DNA of 64,000 nucleotides from positions 25,025-89,024 of the forward strand of contig NZ_QGHC01000011.1 in the NCBI RefSeq assembly GCF_003148905.1. The letters run 5' to 3'. Shown here one piece after another: positions 8,637-18,062 of the stretch (the stretch's first letter is position 1; every line of letters begins with the position of its first letter). The notes under the pieces were generated by a model, which had not been told where the DNA came from, made no database searches, and saw only the letters and a list, made by a program, of their open reading frames with translations. Source of the stretch: Fulvimonas soli (GTDB lineage Bacteria; Pseudomonadota; Gammaproteobacteria; Xanthomonadales; Rhodanobacteraceae). The position numbers and the translations under genes were made by a program.

Positions 8637-9041
8637 TCAGTGCCGCAGGCTGTCCGGCACCTTGCCGCCGTTCTCGGCCAGCTTCTGCATCACCGCCTTG
8701 TGCAGGGCGAGGTTCTGCTCCGCGCTGCCGTCGGCGGCCACGTGCACGTTCAGCTCGCCGGCCAGTTCCTTGCGCGCGGCGAGGCTGGAATCCAGGTCGA
8801 GCAGCTTCAGCAGGTCGACGATGGAGTGGCGCCAGTCGCTGGGCCGGCCCTTGGCCTCGGCGAGCCTGGTGAGGACCGCTTCCACGTCCACCGGCTGCGG
8901 CGCGGGGGCGGGCGCGGCGGCCGGCGCCGGCGGCGCGGAAGAAGCGTCCTGCGGCGGGGCGGCCGGGGCGGGCGCGGGGGCGGCGGCGGCGTCGCCGCCG
9001 TGGTGGAAGATCTTGTCGAGGATGGTGCCGAAGATGCTCAT
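8637..9041 (-). CDS. DUF3597 domain protein
   Basis: 134 residues. The N-terminus MSIFGTILDKIFHH is the DUF3597 signature, followed by an Ala/Pro-rich linker (about residues 18-50) and the conserved C-terminal domain with DWRHSIVDLLKLLDLDSSL, ARKELAGEL and MQKLAENGGKVPDSLR. No enzyme motif or signal peptide is seen. The family is small, soluble and of unknown function. The ATG at 9041 is chosen because the conserved domain starts there; the frame stays open upstream without homology. It stands alone between the mprF operon and tamB. Confidence 0.85.
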   Translation of the reverse strand: MSIFGTILDKIFHHGGDAAAAPAPAPAAPPQDASSAPPAPAAAPAPAPQPVDVEAVLTRLAEAKGRPSDWRHSIVDLLKLLDLDSSLAARKELAGELNVHVAADGSAEQNLALHKAVMQKLAENGGKVPDSLRH

Positions 9042-9396
9042 GGCGGGTCTGCCTCCTTGAAGCCAGTGGGAAGCCGCGCTGCCGCGGCCGGTGCATCCCC
9101 CCGAACTTGCAACGGCATCCATGACGTTGCGGTGAAACCTTGGGGTCGAAGCGTCGCGGATCGGCGCGGGGGGGAAGGCATGCGGGGGTGGCGCGCCGTT
9201 TCGAAGCGAGTTTCGACGGATGCCATCGCGGGCGTGGCCCCTCACCTCGATCCTCTCCTCGCTCCTCAAAGCCGGCGCCATCCATGGCGCCTCCCCGCGT
9301 GCCCCGGCGGGGAGAGGAGGCGAACGCGGCGGGCGGGTTCGCCCGTCCAATGTCCGGCAGGCCGGGCGGGAAGTCTCCGGTTGCAGGGCGGCTTTC
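9042..9396. other. Intergenic region with a degenerate palindromic repeat
   Basis: No gene seen. Around 9238-9320 there is a degenerate doublet of the window's main palindrome family (CCCTCACCTCGATCCTCTC on one side, GGCGGGGAGAGGAG on the other) enclosing the palindrome GGCGCCATCCATGGCGCC. The CCTCACCTCGATCCTCTC arm is shared with the copy inside hrpA at 36064-36081. Confidence 0.6.
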
Positions 9397-12300
9397 TCAG
9401 CGCTCGATGCGGTAGTTCAGGCTCGCGCGGCTGAACTCGGTGGCGTTCTGCGCCTCGAAGTTCCAGCGCCGGCTCAGGCGGTAGCGCAGGGTGATCACCT
9501 CGCCCGGCTCGAACAGGCCCACGCCGTAGCTCAGGTACAGCCGCGGCGAGAGGTACTTGCCCACGGTGAAGGCCGAGCTGCCGCCCAGCGCCTCGTTGCT
9601 GGACACGCCGATCTCGTCCACGCCGATCTTCGAGCCGATGCTCTTGGCCAGCAGGTCGCCCGCCGCCGAGCCCAGCGCCTGCGCCGCGGCGCCCACCATG
9701 TTGCCCTCGCCGCCCTTCACCTGCGACAGCGGCTTGCCGGTGATCAGGTAGGACAGCGCGTCGGACTGCTCCATCACCGGGTTGGAGAACACCGTGAGCA
9801 CCGGCCGCTGCGCGGTGCCGGAGACCAGCAGGCCCACTTCCTGCCCCTCGTCGATGGTGGCGTTGGGGTTGAGCTTGCGCACCGCGCGGATGTTGAGGCC
9901 GGGGTTGTCGATCGGCGTGCTGGCGAACAGCAGCTGGCCGCGCTCGATGTGCAGGTCCTGGCCGTAGGCCTTGTAGGTGCCGTCCACCGCCACCTGGCCC
10001 TGGCCGGTGGTGTCGCGGCCGGGCCGCTCGCTCACGGTGAGCGTGCCGCTGAGCCGGCCGTCGAGGCCGAAGCCGATCAGGTGCGTGCGCCGGCCCAGGT
10101 CCACCTTGACCTGCGCGTTCAGCGGCAGCTGCTTGGCCGCCTCTTCCTGCTTCTGCTGGTCGACCACCACCACGTCGGGCGAGGCCTGGGTGGCGCCGGC
10201 GCCGGGCAGCTTCTCCACGTTCACGTCGGCGCTGTCCAGCAGCACGCTGCCGCCGACATTGATGCCCTTGGCGTCCTGCCGCACCACCAGGTCGGGACTG
10301 ATCTCCACCTTGGCGGCGGGGATGTCGGCCGCGGTGAACTGCTTGCCCTTGAGGGTCACCGCGGTGGCGGCGCCTTCGCCCAGCCCCACCGTGCCGCCCA
10401 CCGCAAGCTGGCCGCGGCCGGAATGCACGCTGCCGTCCAGCACCAGCTGCTGCGCGCCCTGGGTGCCGGCGACCAGCCGGCCTTCGCCGAGCTTGAGGCC
10501 GAGCGAGGGCACCTCGCCGGCGAAGCCGGCCACGCTGGCCTGGCCGGTGAGCTGCGGCTCGTCCAGCGTGCCGCCGAAGCGGAAACTGCCGTCGAGGCTG
10601 CCCTTGACGTTGGCCAGCTCGCTGGTGAACAGCTCCAGTGCGGCGAGGCTGCCCACGTGCAGCGTGAGCTGGCCGCTCAGCGCGCGCTGCGCGCCGCCCA
10701 CGGCGAACTGGCCGTCGATGCGACCGCCGTGGTCCAGCTCGGCGCGCAACGTGGCCTGCTGGCGGTCGGGGCCGAGCTGGGCGTCGACGGCGAGGCCGCG
10801 CCAGGTCAGCAGCGGCGCCTCGGCATGGTCGGTGTAGGTGACCGAGCCCTGCGCCGAGCCCAGCGTGGCGCTGCCGCTGAGCGCGCCGGCGGCGTTGCGG
10901 CGGATGCGGCCGTCGCCCTGCAGCGTGCCGTCCACGCGCAGCGGCAGCTCGGCGTTGCCGCTGGCGTTGAGCAGCAGGGCCAGCGGCAGCGCGCGCAGGC
11001 GGTAGCCGGCGTCGAGGTTGCCGGCCTTGTCCTGGGTGGCGCTCACGCACAGCAGCGGGTCGCCCGCGCTGAGGCACAGCTCGGACAGGCTGGCCGCGCC
11101 GTCGTTCCAGCGCAGCCGCGCCGGCTGCTGCAGGCGCCAGCGCGGCAGGCCCTGCGGCTCCAGGTCCAGCGCGGACAGCGTGCCGTTCCACGCCTGGCCC
11201 TGCATGCCGCCGGCCAGCGCGAGATGCAGCGAGAGCTGGCTGCCCTGCGCGTCCAGCTTCAGCTGGTGCCTGGCCTGGGTGCCGTCGCCGTCGAGCGCGA
11301 TGCGCTGGAACGCCAGCCCGCCCGCGTGCGTGCCGGTGGCGACCAGGTCGAGCTGGCCGCCGGGCGCGCTGAGGTCGGGCAGGTGCGCGGTCAGGTGCAG
11401 GCCGTCCACGGTCTGGCCATGGTAGGAAAGCGTCTGGCCGTCCAGACGTCCGTCCACGGCGAGCCTGGGCCACAGGCCCTTGAGGCGGAAGTCGCCCTGC
11501 AGGCGTCCGGCGGCGTCCGGCAGCCAGTCGGCCAGCGAGGCGACGGCGAGCCTGAGCTGCACGTCGTTGCTGGCGCCGGGCCTGGCGTCGAGGCGGATGG
11601 TGCTGCCGCCGGAGGCGAGCTCCAGCCGGCCGTCCACCACGCGGGCGGGCGACAGGTGCAGCGTGCCGCTGCCGCGCAGCGCGCGCTCGCGCAGGCGGCC
11701 GTCCAGCCTGCGCAGTTCCAGCGTGGCGTCGGGGCCGCTCTGCGGCAGCGAGCCGCGGGTGCCGAGGTCGGCGTCGATGGCGCCGTTCCAGCCGGCGAAC
11801 AGCTGGCCGGGGTCGAAGGCCCTGGCCTTGGCGTCGAGCTGCCAGGCCAGCGCCGGTTGCAGCACCAGTTCGCCCTTGAGGTCGAGGCCGCCCTGCGGCT
11901 GCTTGAGCGCGAGCGCGTTGAGCGCGATGCGCTGCGGCGTGCCGTCGAGGTCGAGGGTGAGCTGCGCGAGCTTGCCGGGCGGGCCGATGGCGACGTCGCC
12001 GGCGGCGTGGAACCGGTCGGCGTTGCCGCTGGCGTCGAGCTGGCCGTGGCTGGCCAGCGCCTGGCCGGCCAGTTCCGGCGGCAGCTGCACGTCCTGCCAG
12101 GCCAGCCGCAGCGCGCCGCCCAGCGGCTGCGCGTCCAGGTGCAGCGTGCCGCTGGCGTTCACCCGGCCCTTGACCTGCGGCGAGCCGAGCGTGAGCGCGT
12201 CCAGCTGCAGGGTCTTGTAGTCGTCGCTGAAGTGCGCGCGCAGCGGCTGCAATTGCAGCTGGTAGTCGTTGAGGGCGAGCCGGCCCTGCAACGTGCCGCC

Positions 12301-13149
12301 GCGGCGGTCGCCGCTGCCGCGCAGGTCCACCGCCAGCGCGGTCAGCGAACTTTCGCCGAGCAGCGGCTTGGGATCGAAGCGCGGCGCCTTCAGCGTGGCG
12401 GTCCAGGCGTAGCGGTCGTCCTGCGCGAGGTCCAGCACGAGCTGCGCCGGCGTCGGCGCGCTCAGGTCGAGCTGCAAGTGGCTGCGCTTGCCGTCGCCGT
12501 GCGCGGCCAGCGTGCCGGCGTAGCCGGTGCCGGCCAGCTTCCAGGCGAAGCGGGCGTTGCCGTCGCCGCGGTAGCCGCGGTCCAGCGCCACCTCGCCGGC
12601 GAGGTCGGCGCTGCCGTCGGGCGCGCGCAGCCTGAGCTGCTTCAGCGCGATGCCGGCGGCGGTCCAGCGGCCGGCCAGGTCCAGGCTGTCGGAGGCGAAC
12701 AGCGGCTGGCCGTCCTGGCGGATCGCCACCTTGCCCACGTGCACGCGATCCAGCAGCAGGTCCACCGGCGGCTTCAGCGAGAAGGGGCCGTTCTGTTCCT
12801 CCGGCTGCGGCGGTGCCTTCGGCAGGGCGACGACGACGTCCTCCACGGCGAGGTCCAGCACGTGCACGCGCCTGGCCAGCAGCGGCCAGAAGCGCAGGTC
12901 CAGCGAGGCGCTGCCGACGGTGGCCCGCAGCCCGTCCTTGCCGGCGTAGCGGATGCCGCGCAGGCGCAGCGGGCCGAGCAGCCGGCCGTCCGCCTGCTGC
13001 ACGCTGAGCGCGCCGTCGGTGAAGCCGCTGGCGCGCGCCAGCGCGAAGCGCAGGCCGCTGCCGGTGCCCAGCAGCCACCACAGGGCCACCGCCGCGAGGA
13101 GCAGCAGCGCGACGAGGGCGATGGCGAGGCGCTTGAGCCACTTCTTCAT
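9397..13149 (-). CDS. tamB: Translocation and assembly module inner membrane component TamB
   Basis: 1250 residues, the usual size for TamB. An uncleaved N-terminal membrane anchor (LAIALVALLLLAAVALWWLL, about 8-27) is followed by a long beta-rich body of the bridge-like lipid-transport type, and the C-terminal TamB domain (DUF490) holds ERPGRDTTGQGQVAVDGTYK, GQLLFASTPIDNPGLNIRA and the closing LSYGVGLFEPGEVITLRYRL. It spans the periplasm with TamA and serves outer-membrane protein assembly and phospholipid transport. It lies 193 bases downstream of tamA on the same strand; the gap holds a palindromic repeat doublet. Confidence 0.95.
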   Translation of the reverse strand: MKKWLKRLAIALVALLLLAAVALWWLLGTGSGLRFALARASGFTDGALSVQQADGRLLGPLRLRGIRYAGKDGLRATVGSASLDLRFWPLLARRVHVLDLAVEDVVVALPKAPPQPEEQNGPFSLKPPVDLLLDRVHVGKVAIRQDGQPLFASDSLDLAGRWTAAGIALKQLRLRAPDGSADLAGEVALDRGYRGDGNARFAWKLAGTGYAGTLAAHGDGKRSHLQLDLSAPTPAQLVLDLAQDDRYAWTATLKAPRFDPKPLLGESSLTALAVDLRGSGDRRGGTLQGRLALNDYQLQLQPLRAHFSDDYKTLQLDALTLGSPQVKGRVNASGTLHLDAQPLGGALRLAWQDVQLPPELAGQALASHGQLDASGNADRFHAAGDVAIGPPGKLAQLTLDLDGTPQRIALNALALKQPQGGLDLKGELVLQPALAWQLDAKARAFDPGQLFAGWNGAIDADLGTRGSLPQSGPDATLELRRLDGRLRERALRGSGTLHLSPARVVDGRLELASGGSTIRLDARPGASNDVQLRLAVASLADWLPDAAGRLQGDFRLKGLWPRLAVDGRLDGQTLSYHGQTVDGLHLTAHLPDLSAPGGQLDLVATGTHAGGLAFQRIALDGDGTQARHQLKLDAQGSQLSLHLALAGGMQGQAWNGTLSALDLEPQGLPRWRLQQPARLRWNDGAASLSELCLSAGDPLLCVSATQDKAGNLDAGYRLRALPLALLLNASGNAELPLRVDGTLQGDGRIRRNAAGALSGSATLGSAQGSVTYTDHAEAPLLTWRGLAVDAQLGPDRQQATLRAELDHGGRIDGQFAVGGAQRALSGQLTLHVGSLAALELFTSELANVKGSLDGSFRFGGTLDEPQLTGQASVAGFAGEVPSLGLKLGEGRLVAGTQGAQQLVLDGSVHSGRGQLAVGGTVGLGEGAATAVTLKGKQFTAADIPAAKVEISPDLVVRQDAKGINVGGSVLLDSADVNVEKLPGAGATQASPDVVVVDQQKQEEAAKQLPLNAQVKVDLGRRTHLIGFGLDGRLSGTLTVSERPGRDTTGQGQVAVDGTYKAYGQDLHIERGQLLFASTPIDNPGLNIRAVRKLNPNATIDEGQEVGLLVSGTAQRPVLTVFSNPVMEQSDALSYLITGKPLSQVKGGEGNMVGAAAQALGSAAGDLLAKSIGSKIGVDEIGVSSNEALGGSSAFTVGKYLSPRLYLSYGVGLFEPGEVITLRYRLSRRWNFEAQNATEFSRASLNYRIER

Positions 13150-13199
13150 CGGTGCGCCTCCGCTCGCCCGTCTCTCCCTCGCCCCGGCAGCCGGCCGTT

Positions 13200-13313
13200 T
13201 CTCCCTCTCCCCTCCGGGGTGAGGGGGCGGGGCTGGCGGGGACGCTCGCTCGATGCGGCGCTTTCGCGGCGTGGCCCCTCACCCCAGCCCTCTCCCCGGC
13301 GGGGAGAGGGAGC
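13200..13313. repeat. Palindromic repeat doublet between tamA and tamB
   Basis: Two inverted copies of the window's main repeat: the first at about 13200-13232 (CTCCCTCTCCCCTCCGGGGT), the second at 13271-13313 (GCCCCTCACCCCAGCCCTCT onwards). As RNA the arms could pair, which may affect tamB expression relative to tamA. Confidence 0.8.
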
Positions 13314-13342
13314 CATGGCGCTGAGGATGGGGAGGGCGGCGC

Positions 13343-15118
13343 TCACAGGTCCGGTCCTATCACGATGTGCAGCTGGATGCCGTGCTCGTCCTTGCTGTGC
13401 ACCGGCGTGCCCAGGTCCACCCGGATCATGCCCACCGGCGAGAGCCAGCGCACGCCCAGGCCGGCGCCGATCTTCGGGCGGTAGTCGGTGCCGTCGAAGG
13501 CGTTGCCGGCGTCGACGAAGGCGGCCATGCCCCAGTTGCGGGTGAAGTAGTGCTCCACCTCGCTGCTGCCGACCAGCAGGTTCCTGCCGCCGACCACGCG
13601 GTCGTAGCTGTTGCGCGGGCCGATCGACTGGTAGCTGTAGCCGCGCACCGAGCGGTCGCCGCCGGCGAAGAAGCGCAGCTGCGGCGGCAGCGCGCCGAAG
13701 TCGGAGGTCCAGGTCATGCCGGCGCTGCCGCGCAGGATCAGGCGGTCGCGGCGGCCGAGCGCGTGGATCCACTTCGCGTCGGCCAGCAGCTGGCTGAAGC
13801 GCGCGTCGGAGAGCAGCGTGCCGGCGGTGCTGCGCGCGGTCACGTTGATCGACCAGCCCTTGCGCACGAAGCTGGGGTTGTCGGCCTGCTTGCGCGCCAG
13901 CGAGGCCTCCGCGTACAGCAGCGTGCTCCGCCCGTGCTCGATGCCCAGCGTGTTGTCCGGCTCGCCGCCCTTCTTGCCCACGGTGAAGGTGCCCGACAGC
14001 GCGTGCAGGCCCAGCGTGCGCGTCCAGCCGTGCCACAGCCGGGTCTCGTTGGCGACCAGCTCCAGCGTGTGCGAGTCGGAGGTGTCGGTGTTGGCGGCGC
14101 GGTAGTTGGCGCCGAAGTTGAAGCTGCGCTGGTCGTCGCCGGGCATCGGGATGGAGTACAGCGAGGAGACCATCTTCAGCCGCTGTGCCAGCACGATCTC
14201 GTTCTTCCACTTGTGGCCGCGGTCGTTGACCCAGCGCCGCTCCAGCCCGCCGCGCACGCCGAAGCCGGTGTCGGTGCCGATGAACGGGCCGCCGGTGTAG
14301 ATGCTGCGCCTGGCCGGCGCCAGCTCGACCTTGACGTCGACCACGCCGTCCCTGGCCTCGTCCACCTCCGGCAGCACGTTGACCACCGCGAAGTAGTCCG
14401 CGCCGGTGAGCGCCTGCTGCAATTGCAGCAGGTCGTCCTGCAGGAAGTAGTCGCCGCGCTTGAACGGCACGTAGCGGTCGAGGAAACCGGGGCGGAACTG
14501 CGAGCCCTCGAAGTGCACCCGGCCGAAGCGGAAGCGCCTGCCGGCCTGCCAGGCGAGCCTGACCTCGGCGCTGCGGTTGCCGCGGTTGACCTCCACGCGG
14601 CGGGTGACCAGCCGCGCGTCGAGGAAGCCGTTGGCGGTGAGCTGGCGCGCCAGGCCGTCGCGCGCGGCCTCGTAGGCGCCGTGGTCGAGCGGCTGGCCCT
14701 TCAGCCGCTCGATCGCGCGCTCGGCGCGGCGCACCGCCGGCAGCGCCAGCGCGTCCGCGTCCAGCCGCACGTCCACCGAGGTGATCCGCACCGGCTCGCC
14801 GGGCTTCACGTGCAGGGTCACGCGCCAGTCCCTGCCGACCTGCTGCAGGTCGCTCTCCACGGTGGCGTCGTAGTAGCCGTAGGGCTCCAGCGCGGCCTTC
14901 GCCTGGTCGGGCGCGCGGGCGTAGAGGCGGCGGATCTGCGCGTCGCTGACGTCGCGCGCGGCGTACTGGGACAGTTCCAGGCCGGAGGTCACTGCCGCCT
15001 TGAGGCGGTCGTCCACGCCGTCCACCACCAGCTGCACGCCGGCCCGCGCCAACCCCGGAAGCAGCAGGGAAAGCAGCAGGAGCCGCCGTGAAAGGCTCAG
15101 GCGGCGATGGCGTCGCAT
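13343..15118 (-). CDS. tamA: Outer membrane translocation and assembly protein TamA
   Basis: 591 residues. A signal peptide (LLLLSLLLPGLARA) is followed by three POTRA domains (to about residue 270) and a C-terminal 16-strand Omp85 barrel. Barrel hallmarks are GGPFIGTDTGFGVRGG, the RFFAGGDRSVRGYSYQSIGP lid-loop motif with VRGY, and GAGLGVRWLSPVGMIRVDLG near the end. It pairs with TamB, the next gene. Start at 15118 gives a clean basic n-region before the hydrophobic core. Confidence 0.95.
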   Translation of the reverse strand: MRRHRRLSLSRRLLLLSLLLPGLARAGVQLVVDGVDDRLKAAVTSGLELSQYAARDVSDAQIRRLYARAPDQAKAALEPYGYYDATVESDLQQVGRDWRVTLHVKPGEPVRITSVDVRLDADALALPAVRRAERAIERLKGQPLDHGAYEAARDGLARQLTANGFLDARLVTRRVEVNRGNRSAEVRLAWQAGRRFRFGRVHFEGSQFRPGFLDRYVPFKRGDYFLQDDLLQLQQALTGADYFAVVNVLPEVDEARDGVVDVKVELAPARRSIYTGGPFIGTDTGFGVRGGLERRWVNDRGHKWKNEIVLAQRLKMVSSLYSIPMPGDDQRSFNFGANYRAANTDTSDSHTLELVANETRLWHGWTRTLGLHALSGTFTVGKKGGEPDNTLGIEHGRSTLLYAEASLARKQADNPSFVRKGWSINVTARSTAGTLLSDARFSQLLADAKWIHALGRRDRLILRGSAGMTWTSDFGALPPQLRFFAGGDRSVRGYSYQSIGPRNSYDRVVGGRNLLVGSSEVEHYFTRNWGMAAFVDAGNAFDGTDYRPKIGAGLGVRWLSPVGMIRVDLGTPVHSKDEHGIQLHIVIGPDL

Positions 15119-15234
15119 GCGCTGGGCTCCATCCTTGTCGTGCGTGTCGATCGGCCTCGGTGGAGGGGAGCTTAGCGAAACGCGCGTTCGCTGCACATGA
15201 ACGCGCCGGGCCGGCGGGCCGCCGCGGCGCGGCG

Positions 15235-17835
15235 TCAGCCGACCTTGTCGCCGGCCCTGTGCGCGATCCAGGCGCCGGCCAGCGCCGACACGTAGGGGAT
15301 CGACTGCGCGGCCAGGATCACCATCCACAGCGTGCCCTCGACGTAGCGCGTGCCGAAGTGCAGCGCCATGCCCACGATGCACAGCGCCAGCGCCAGCGCC
15401 ATCAGCAGCTCCTCGCGCACCGGCGCGAAGGCGGCGAAGTTGCTGCCGCCGATGCGCCGGCTCTTGGCGGTGACCACGAACGAGGTCTTCTCGCGGGTGA
15501 GGCCGTGCAGGATGCCGCGCGCGATGGCGTGCGACAGGCCCATGCTGGCCAGCGAGGCCATCAGCGTGTCGTACCAGCCGCACGGCACGCGCGCGCGGTA
15601 CAGCACGATGCCGAAGATCGCCTTGGCGAAGAAGAAGCCGATCACCGGGATCAGGAACAGCTGCATCGGCAGGCTGAACAGCTGCGGGAAGGCCACCATG
15701 CCGGCGGTCCAGTAGATCGCCATCAGGGTAAAGATCAGGTGCAGCGCGTCGGCGAACCAGCTGAACCAGCCGGTGAGGAAGTGGAAGCGCTGGCCGGCCG
15801 AGAGCGGGCCTTTCTTGGTCATCCAGTCCCAGCGGCCCTTGAGGATCTGCATGGCGCCGAACGCCCAGCGGTAGCGCTGGCTCTTGTACGCCTTGAAGTC
15901 GGCCGGGGTGAGGCCCTTGCCCATCAGCTCGTCGACGTAGACCAGCTCGTAGCCGGCGTGCATCAGCCGCAGGCCCAGCTCGGCGTCCTCGCAGATGGTC
16001 CACTCCGACCAGCCGCCGGTGCCCTCCAGCGCGGAGCGCCGCACCATGGTCATGGTGCCGTGCTGGATGATCGCGTTGCGCTCGTTGCGGTGGTGCATGC
16101 CGATGCGGAAGAAGCCGTCGTACTCCCACGCGGTCATGCGGCGGAAGCGGTTGTGCTCGAAGTCGCGGTGCGCCTGCGGGCACTGCACCACCGCCACCTT
16201 CGGGTCGTGGAAGTAGCCGGTCAGCGCGGACAACCAGTCCGGCCGCACCACGTAGTCGGCGTCGATCACCGCCACCACGTCGGCGCGCGGGTCGGTCTCC
16301 TTCAGGCCGAAGTTCAGCGCGCCGGCCTTGAAGCCGGGCCACGGCTCCAGGTGGAAGAAGCGGAAGCGCTTGCCGAGCTTCTCGCAGTACTCCTGCACCG
16401 GCTTCCAGATCGCCGGGTCCTTGGTGTTGTTGTCGATCACCAGGACCTCGTAGTTCTCGTAGTCCAGCCCGGCCAGCGAGTCGAGCGTGACGATCACCAT
16501 CTCCGGCGGCTCGTTGTAGCAGGCCAGGTGGATCGAGACGAACGGCTGCTTCTCCGGCGGGTCGGGCCTGAGCATGCCGGCGTGGCGCACCCAGCGGCGC
16601 CGCCACAGCACCTCGGTGAACTCGAAGCCGTTGATCAGCAGGATGGCGAGAATGGCGACCTGCGCCGGGAACAACAGGACCAGCATGGTCCAGTCGATCC
16701 AGCTCAGGTAGAAGTTGAAGGGCAGGGTGGCCGACCACACCACCAGCCCGCAGGCGAGCTGGATCAGCGCGGCGAAGAAGAGCCGCCCCATCGGCTTGAA
16801 GCGGCTGAAGCGCACGCCGAACCAGACCATCGGCAGCAGCGCCAGCAGGCTGGCCGCCAGCGCCTTCCACGGCCAGGCGGTGTCCTCGGTCACCGGGCCG
16901 GTGAACGGGAACTTCGGCTGGCGGTCGGCGTTGAACATGCCCCAGTAGGCGCCGGTGCGGCCCTCGCCGAGGTTCTCCTTCCACGGCTGGTCGAAGGCCT
17001 CCAGCAGGTAGTAGTCCACGCCGTGCGCCTTGGCCGCGTTGAGCCAGTCGCGCACGAAGATCGCCTCGTTGGAGACCGACGGGTCGGCGTACTCGTGGCG
17101 GTCGCCGTTGGAGGGCCAGCCGATCTCGCCCACCACCACGTGCTTGTCCGGGTACAGGTGCCGGATGTTGTCGTAGGCGCCCAGCGCCGCGCCCACCGCG
17201 TCCTTGCGCGCCACGCCGTTCCAGAACGGGAACAGGTGGATGGTGATGAAGTCCACGTGCTCGGCCAGCTCGGGGTACTTGATCCAGATGTAGTCCGGCT
17301 CGGCGATCGACACCGGCTGGCGGATCTGCGCGCGCGCGCGGTCGAGGTAGGCGATCGCCTGCTCGACGGTGATGTCGCCGCGGAACAGCGCCTCGTTGCC
17401 CACGATCACCCGCTCGATCGCGCCGGGGTAGCGCCGGGCCAGCTCGATCAGGCCCTCCAGCTCGCGCTCGTTGTTGTTGAGGCGGGTGTCGATGTTCGCC
17501 CCGGCCATCACCTCGAGGCCTTCCTGGCGGGCCAGGCGGTAGACCTGCGGGTTCTCCAGCGTGGAGTAGGTGCGGATGCGGCCGGTGTAGCGGCGCAGCA
17601 GCTTCAGGTCGCCGTCGATCTCCGCGTCGCTGGGGAAGTCCTGCTTGAGCGGGTTCTGGTAGCGCTGGAACACCGACACGGAGAAGCCGTTGATCGGGCC
17701 GTGCCAGTCGTCCGGGCCGTGCGGCCGGTTGCCCCACCACCACAGGCCGATGTTCAACGCCGCCACGACCAGCGCGATCAGGAGGGCTGCGAGCAGCGGA
17801 TGCCGGCTGTCGTGCGTTGCTGGTGTGGCGCTCAA
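15235..17835 (-). CDS. GH17-GT2 beta-glucan synthase, NdvB-like
   Basis: About 866 residues combining two enzyme domains. After one membrane segment (LLAALLIALVVAALNIGLWW) comes a glycoside hydrolase family 17-like domain with both catalytic glutamates visible (VIVGNEALFRG and VVVGEIGWPSNG). Several membrane helices follow, then a processive GT2 domain with VIDADYVV, CEDAELGLRL and QRYRWAFG (the QxxRW motif), and a C-terminal membrane bundle. This architecture matches the NdvB cyclic beta-1,3-glucan synthases of Bradyrhizobium and Pseudomonas. The TTG at 17835 follows GGGGA; the frame stays open to a TTG at 17910. Divergent from the ArnT-like gene. The exact glucan product cannot be read from sequence. 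Confidence 0.85.
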   Translation of the reverse strand: MSATPATHDSRHPLLAALLIALVVAALNIGLWWWGNRPHGPDDWHGPINGFSVSVFQRYQNPLKQDFPSDAEIDGDLKLLRRYTGRIRTYSTLENPQVYRLARQEGLEVMAGANIDTRLNNNERELEGLIELARRYPGAIERVIVGNEALFRGDITVEQAIAYLDRARAQIRQPVSIAEPDYIWIKYPELAEHVDFITIHLFPFWNGVARKDAVGAALGAYDNIRHLYPDKHVVVGEIGWPSNGDRHEYADPSVSNEAIFVRDWLNAAKAHGVDYYLLEAFDQPWKENLGEGRTGAYWGMFNADRQPKFPFTGPVTEDTAWPWKALAASLLALLPMVWFGVRFSRFKPMGRLFFAALIQLACGLVVWSATLPFNFYLSWIDWTMLVLLFPAQVAILAILLINGFEFTEVLWRRRWVRHAGMLRPDPPEKQPFVSIHLACYNEPPEMVIVTLDSLAGLDYENYEVLVIDNNTKDPAIWKPVQEYCEKLGKRFRFFHLEPWPGFKAGALNFGLKETDPRADVVAVIDADYVVRPDWLSALTGYFHDPKVAVVQCPQAHRDFEHNRFRRMTAWEYDGFFRIGMHHRNERNAIIQHGTMTMVRRSALEGTGGWSEWTICEDAELGLRLMHAGYELVYVDELMGKGLTPADFKAYKSQRYRWAFGAMQILKGRWDWMTKKGPLSAGQRFHFLTGWFSWFADALHLIFTLMAIYWTAGMVAFPQLFSLPMQLFLIPVIGFFFAKAIFGIVLYRARVPCGWYDTLMASLASMGLSHAIARGILHGLTREKTSFVVTAKSRRIGGSNFAAFAPVREELLMALALALCIVGMALHFGTRYVEGTLWMVILAAQSIPYVSALAGAWIAHRAGDKVG

Positions 17836-17970
17836 GACGGTCCCCGTGGCAGCCTCCTCGACGAGGCGGTAGAGCCGCAGGAGCTTACTAACGTGGCGCG
17901 GCGGGCTCAATAAAGCGCGCCGGCGGCGGTCAGCGCGAGGTCAGTCCTGCGCCGGCGGTCGGCGGCTTCT

Positions 17971-17994
17971 GTGGGAGCGGCTTCCGGCCGCGAT
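17971..17994. repeat. REP-like palindrome GGGAGCGGCTTCCGGCCGCGAT
   Basis: One of four copies in the window of a common REP-like sequence (also near 41017, 50056 and 54176). It sits in the divergent promoter region between the glucan synthase and the ArnT-like gene. Confidence 0.7.
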
Positions 17995-18062
17995 TCCCCC
18001 GCTAAGCTTGTCACAAGGTGTTGCGTCTAGCCTGGGAAAATGCCCAGGTCGATTCCGGACGG

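Noticed and set aside
9266..13282. Very long open frames on the strand opposite tamB and in its other frames
   Set aside because: They arise from GC-rich codon use; their translations are Arg/Ala/Gly-rich without domains, while the minus-strand frame is a clear TamB.
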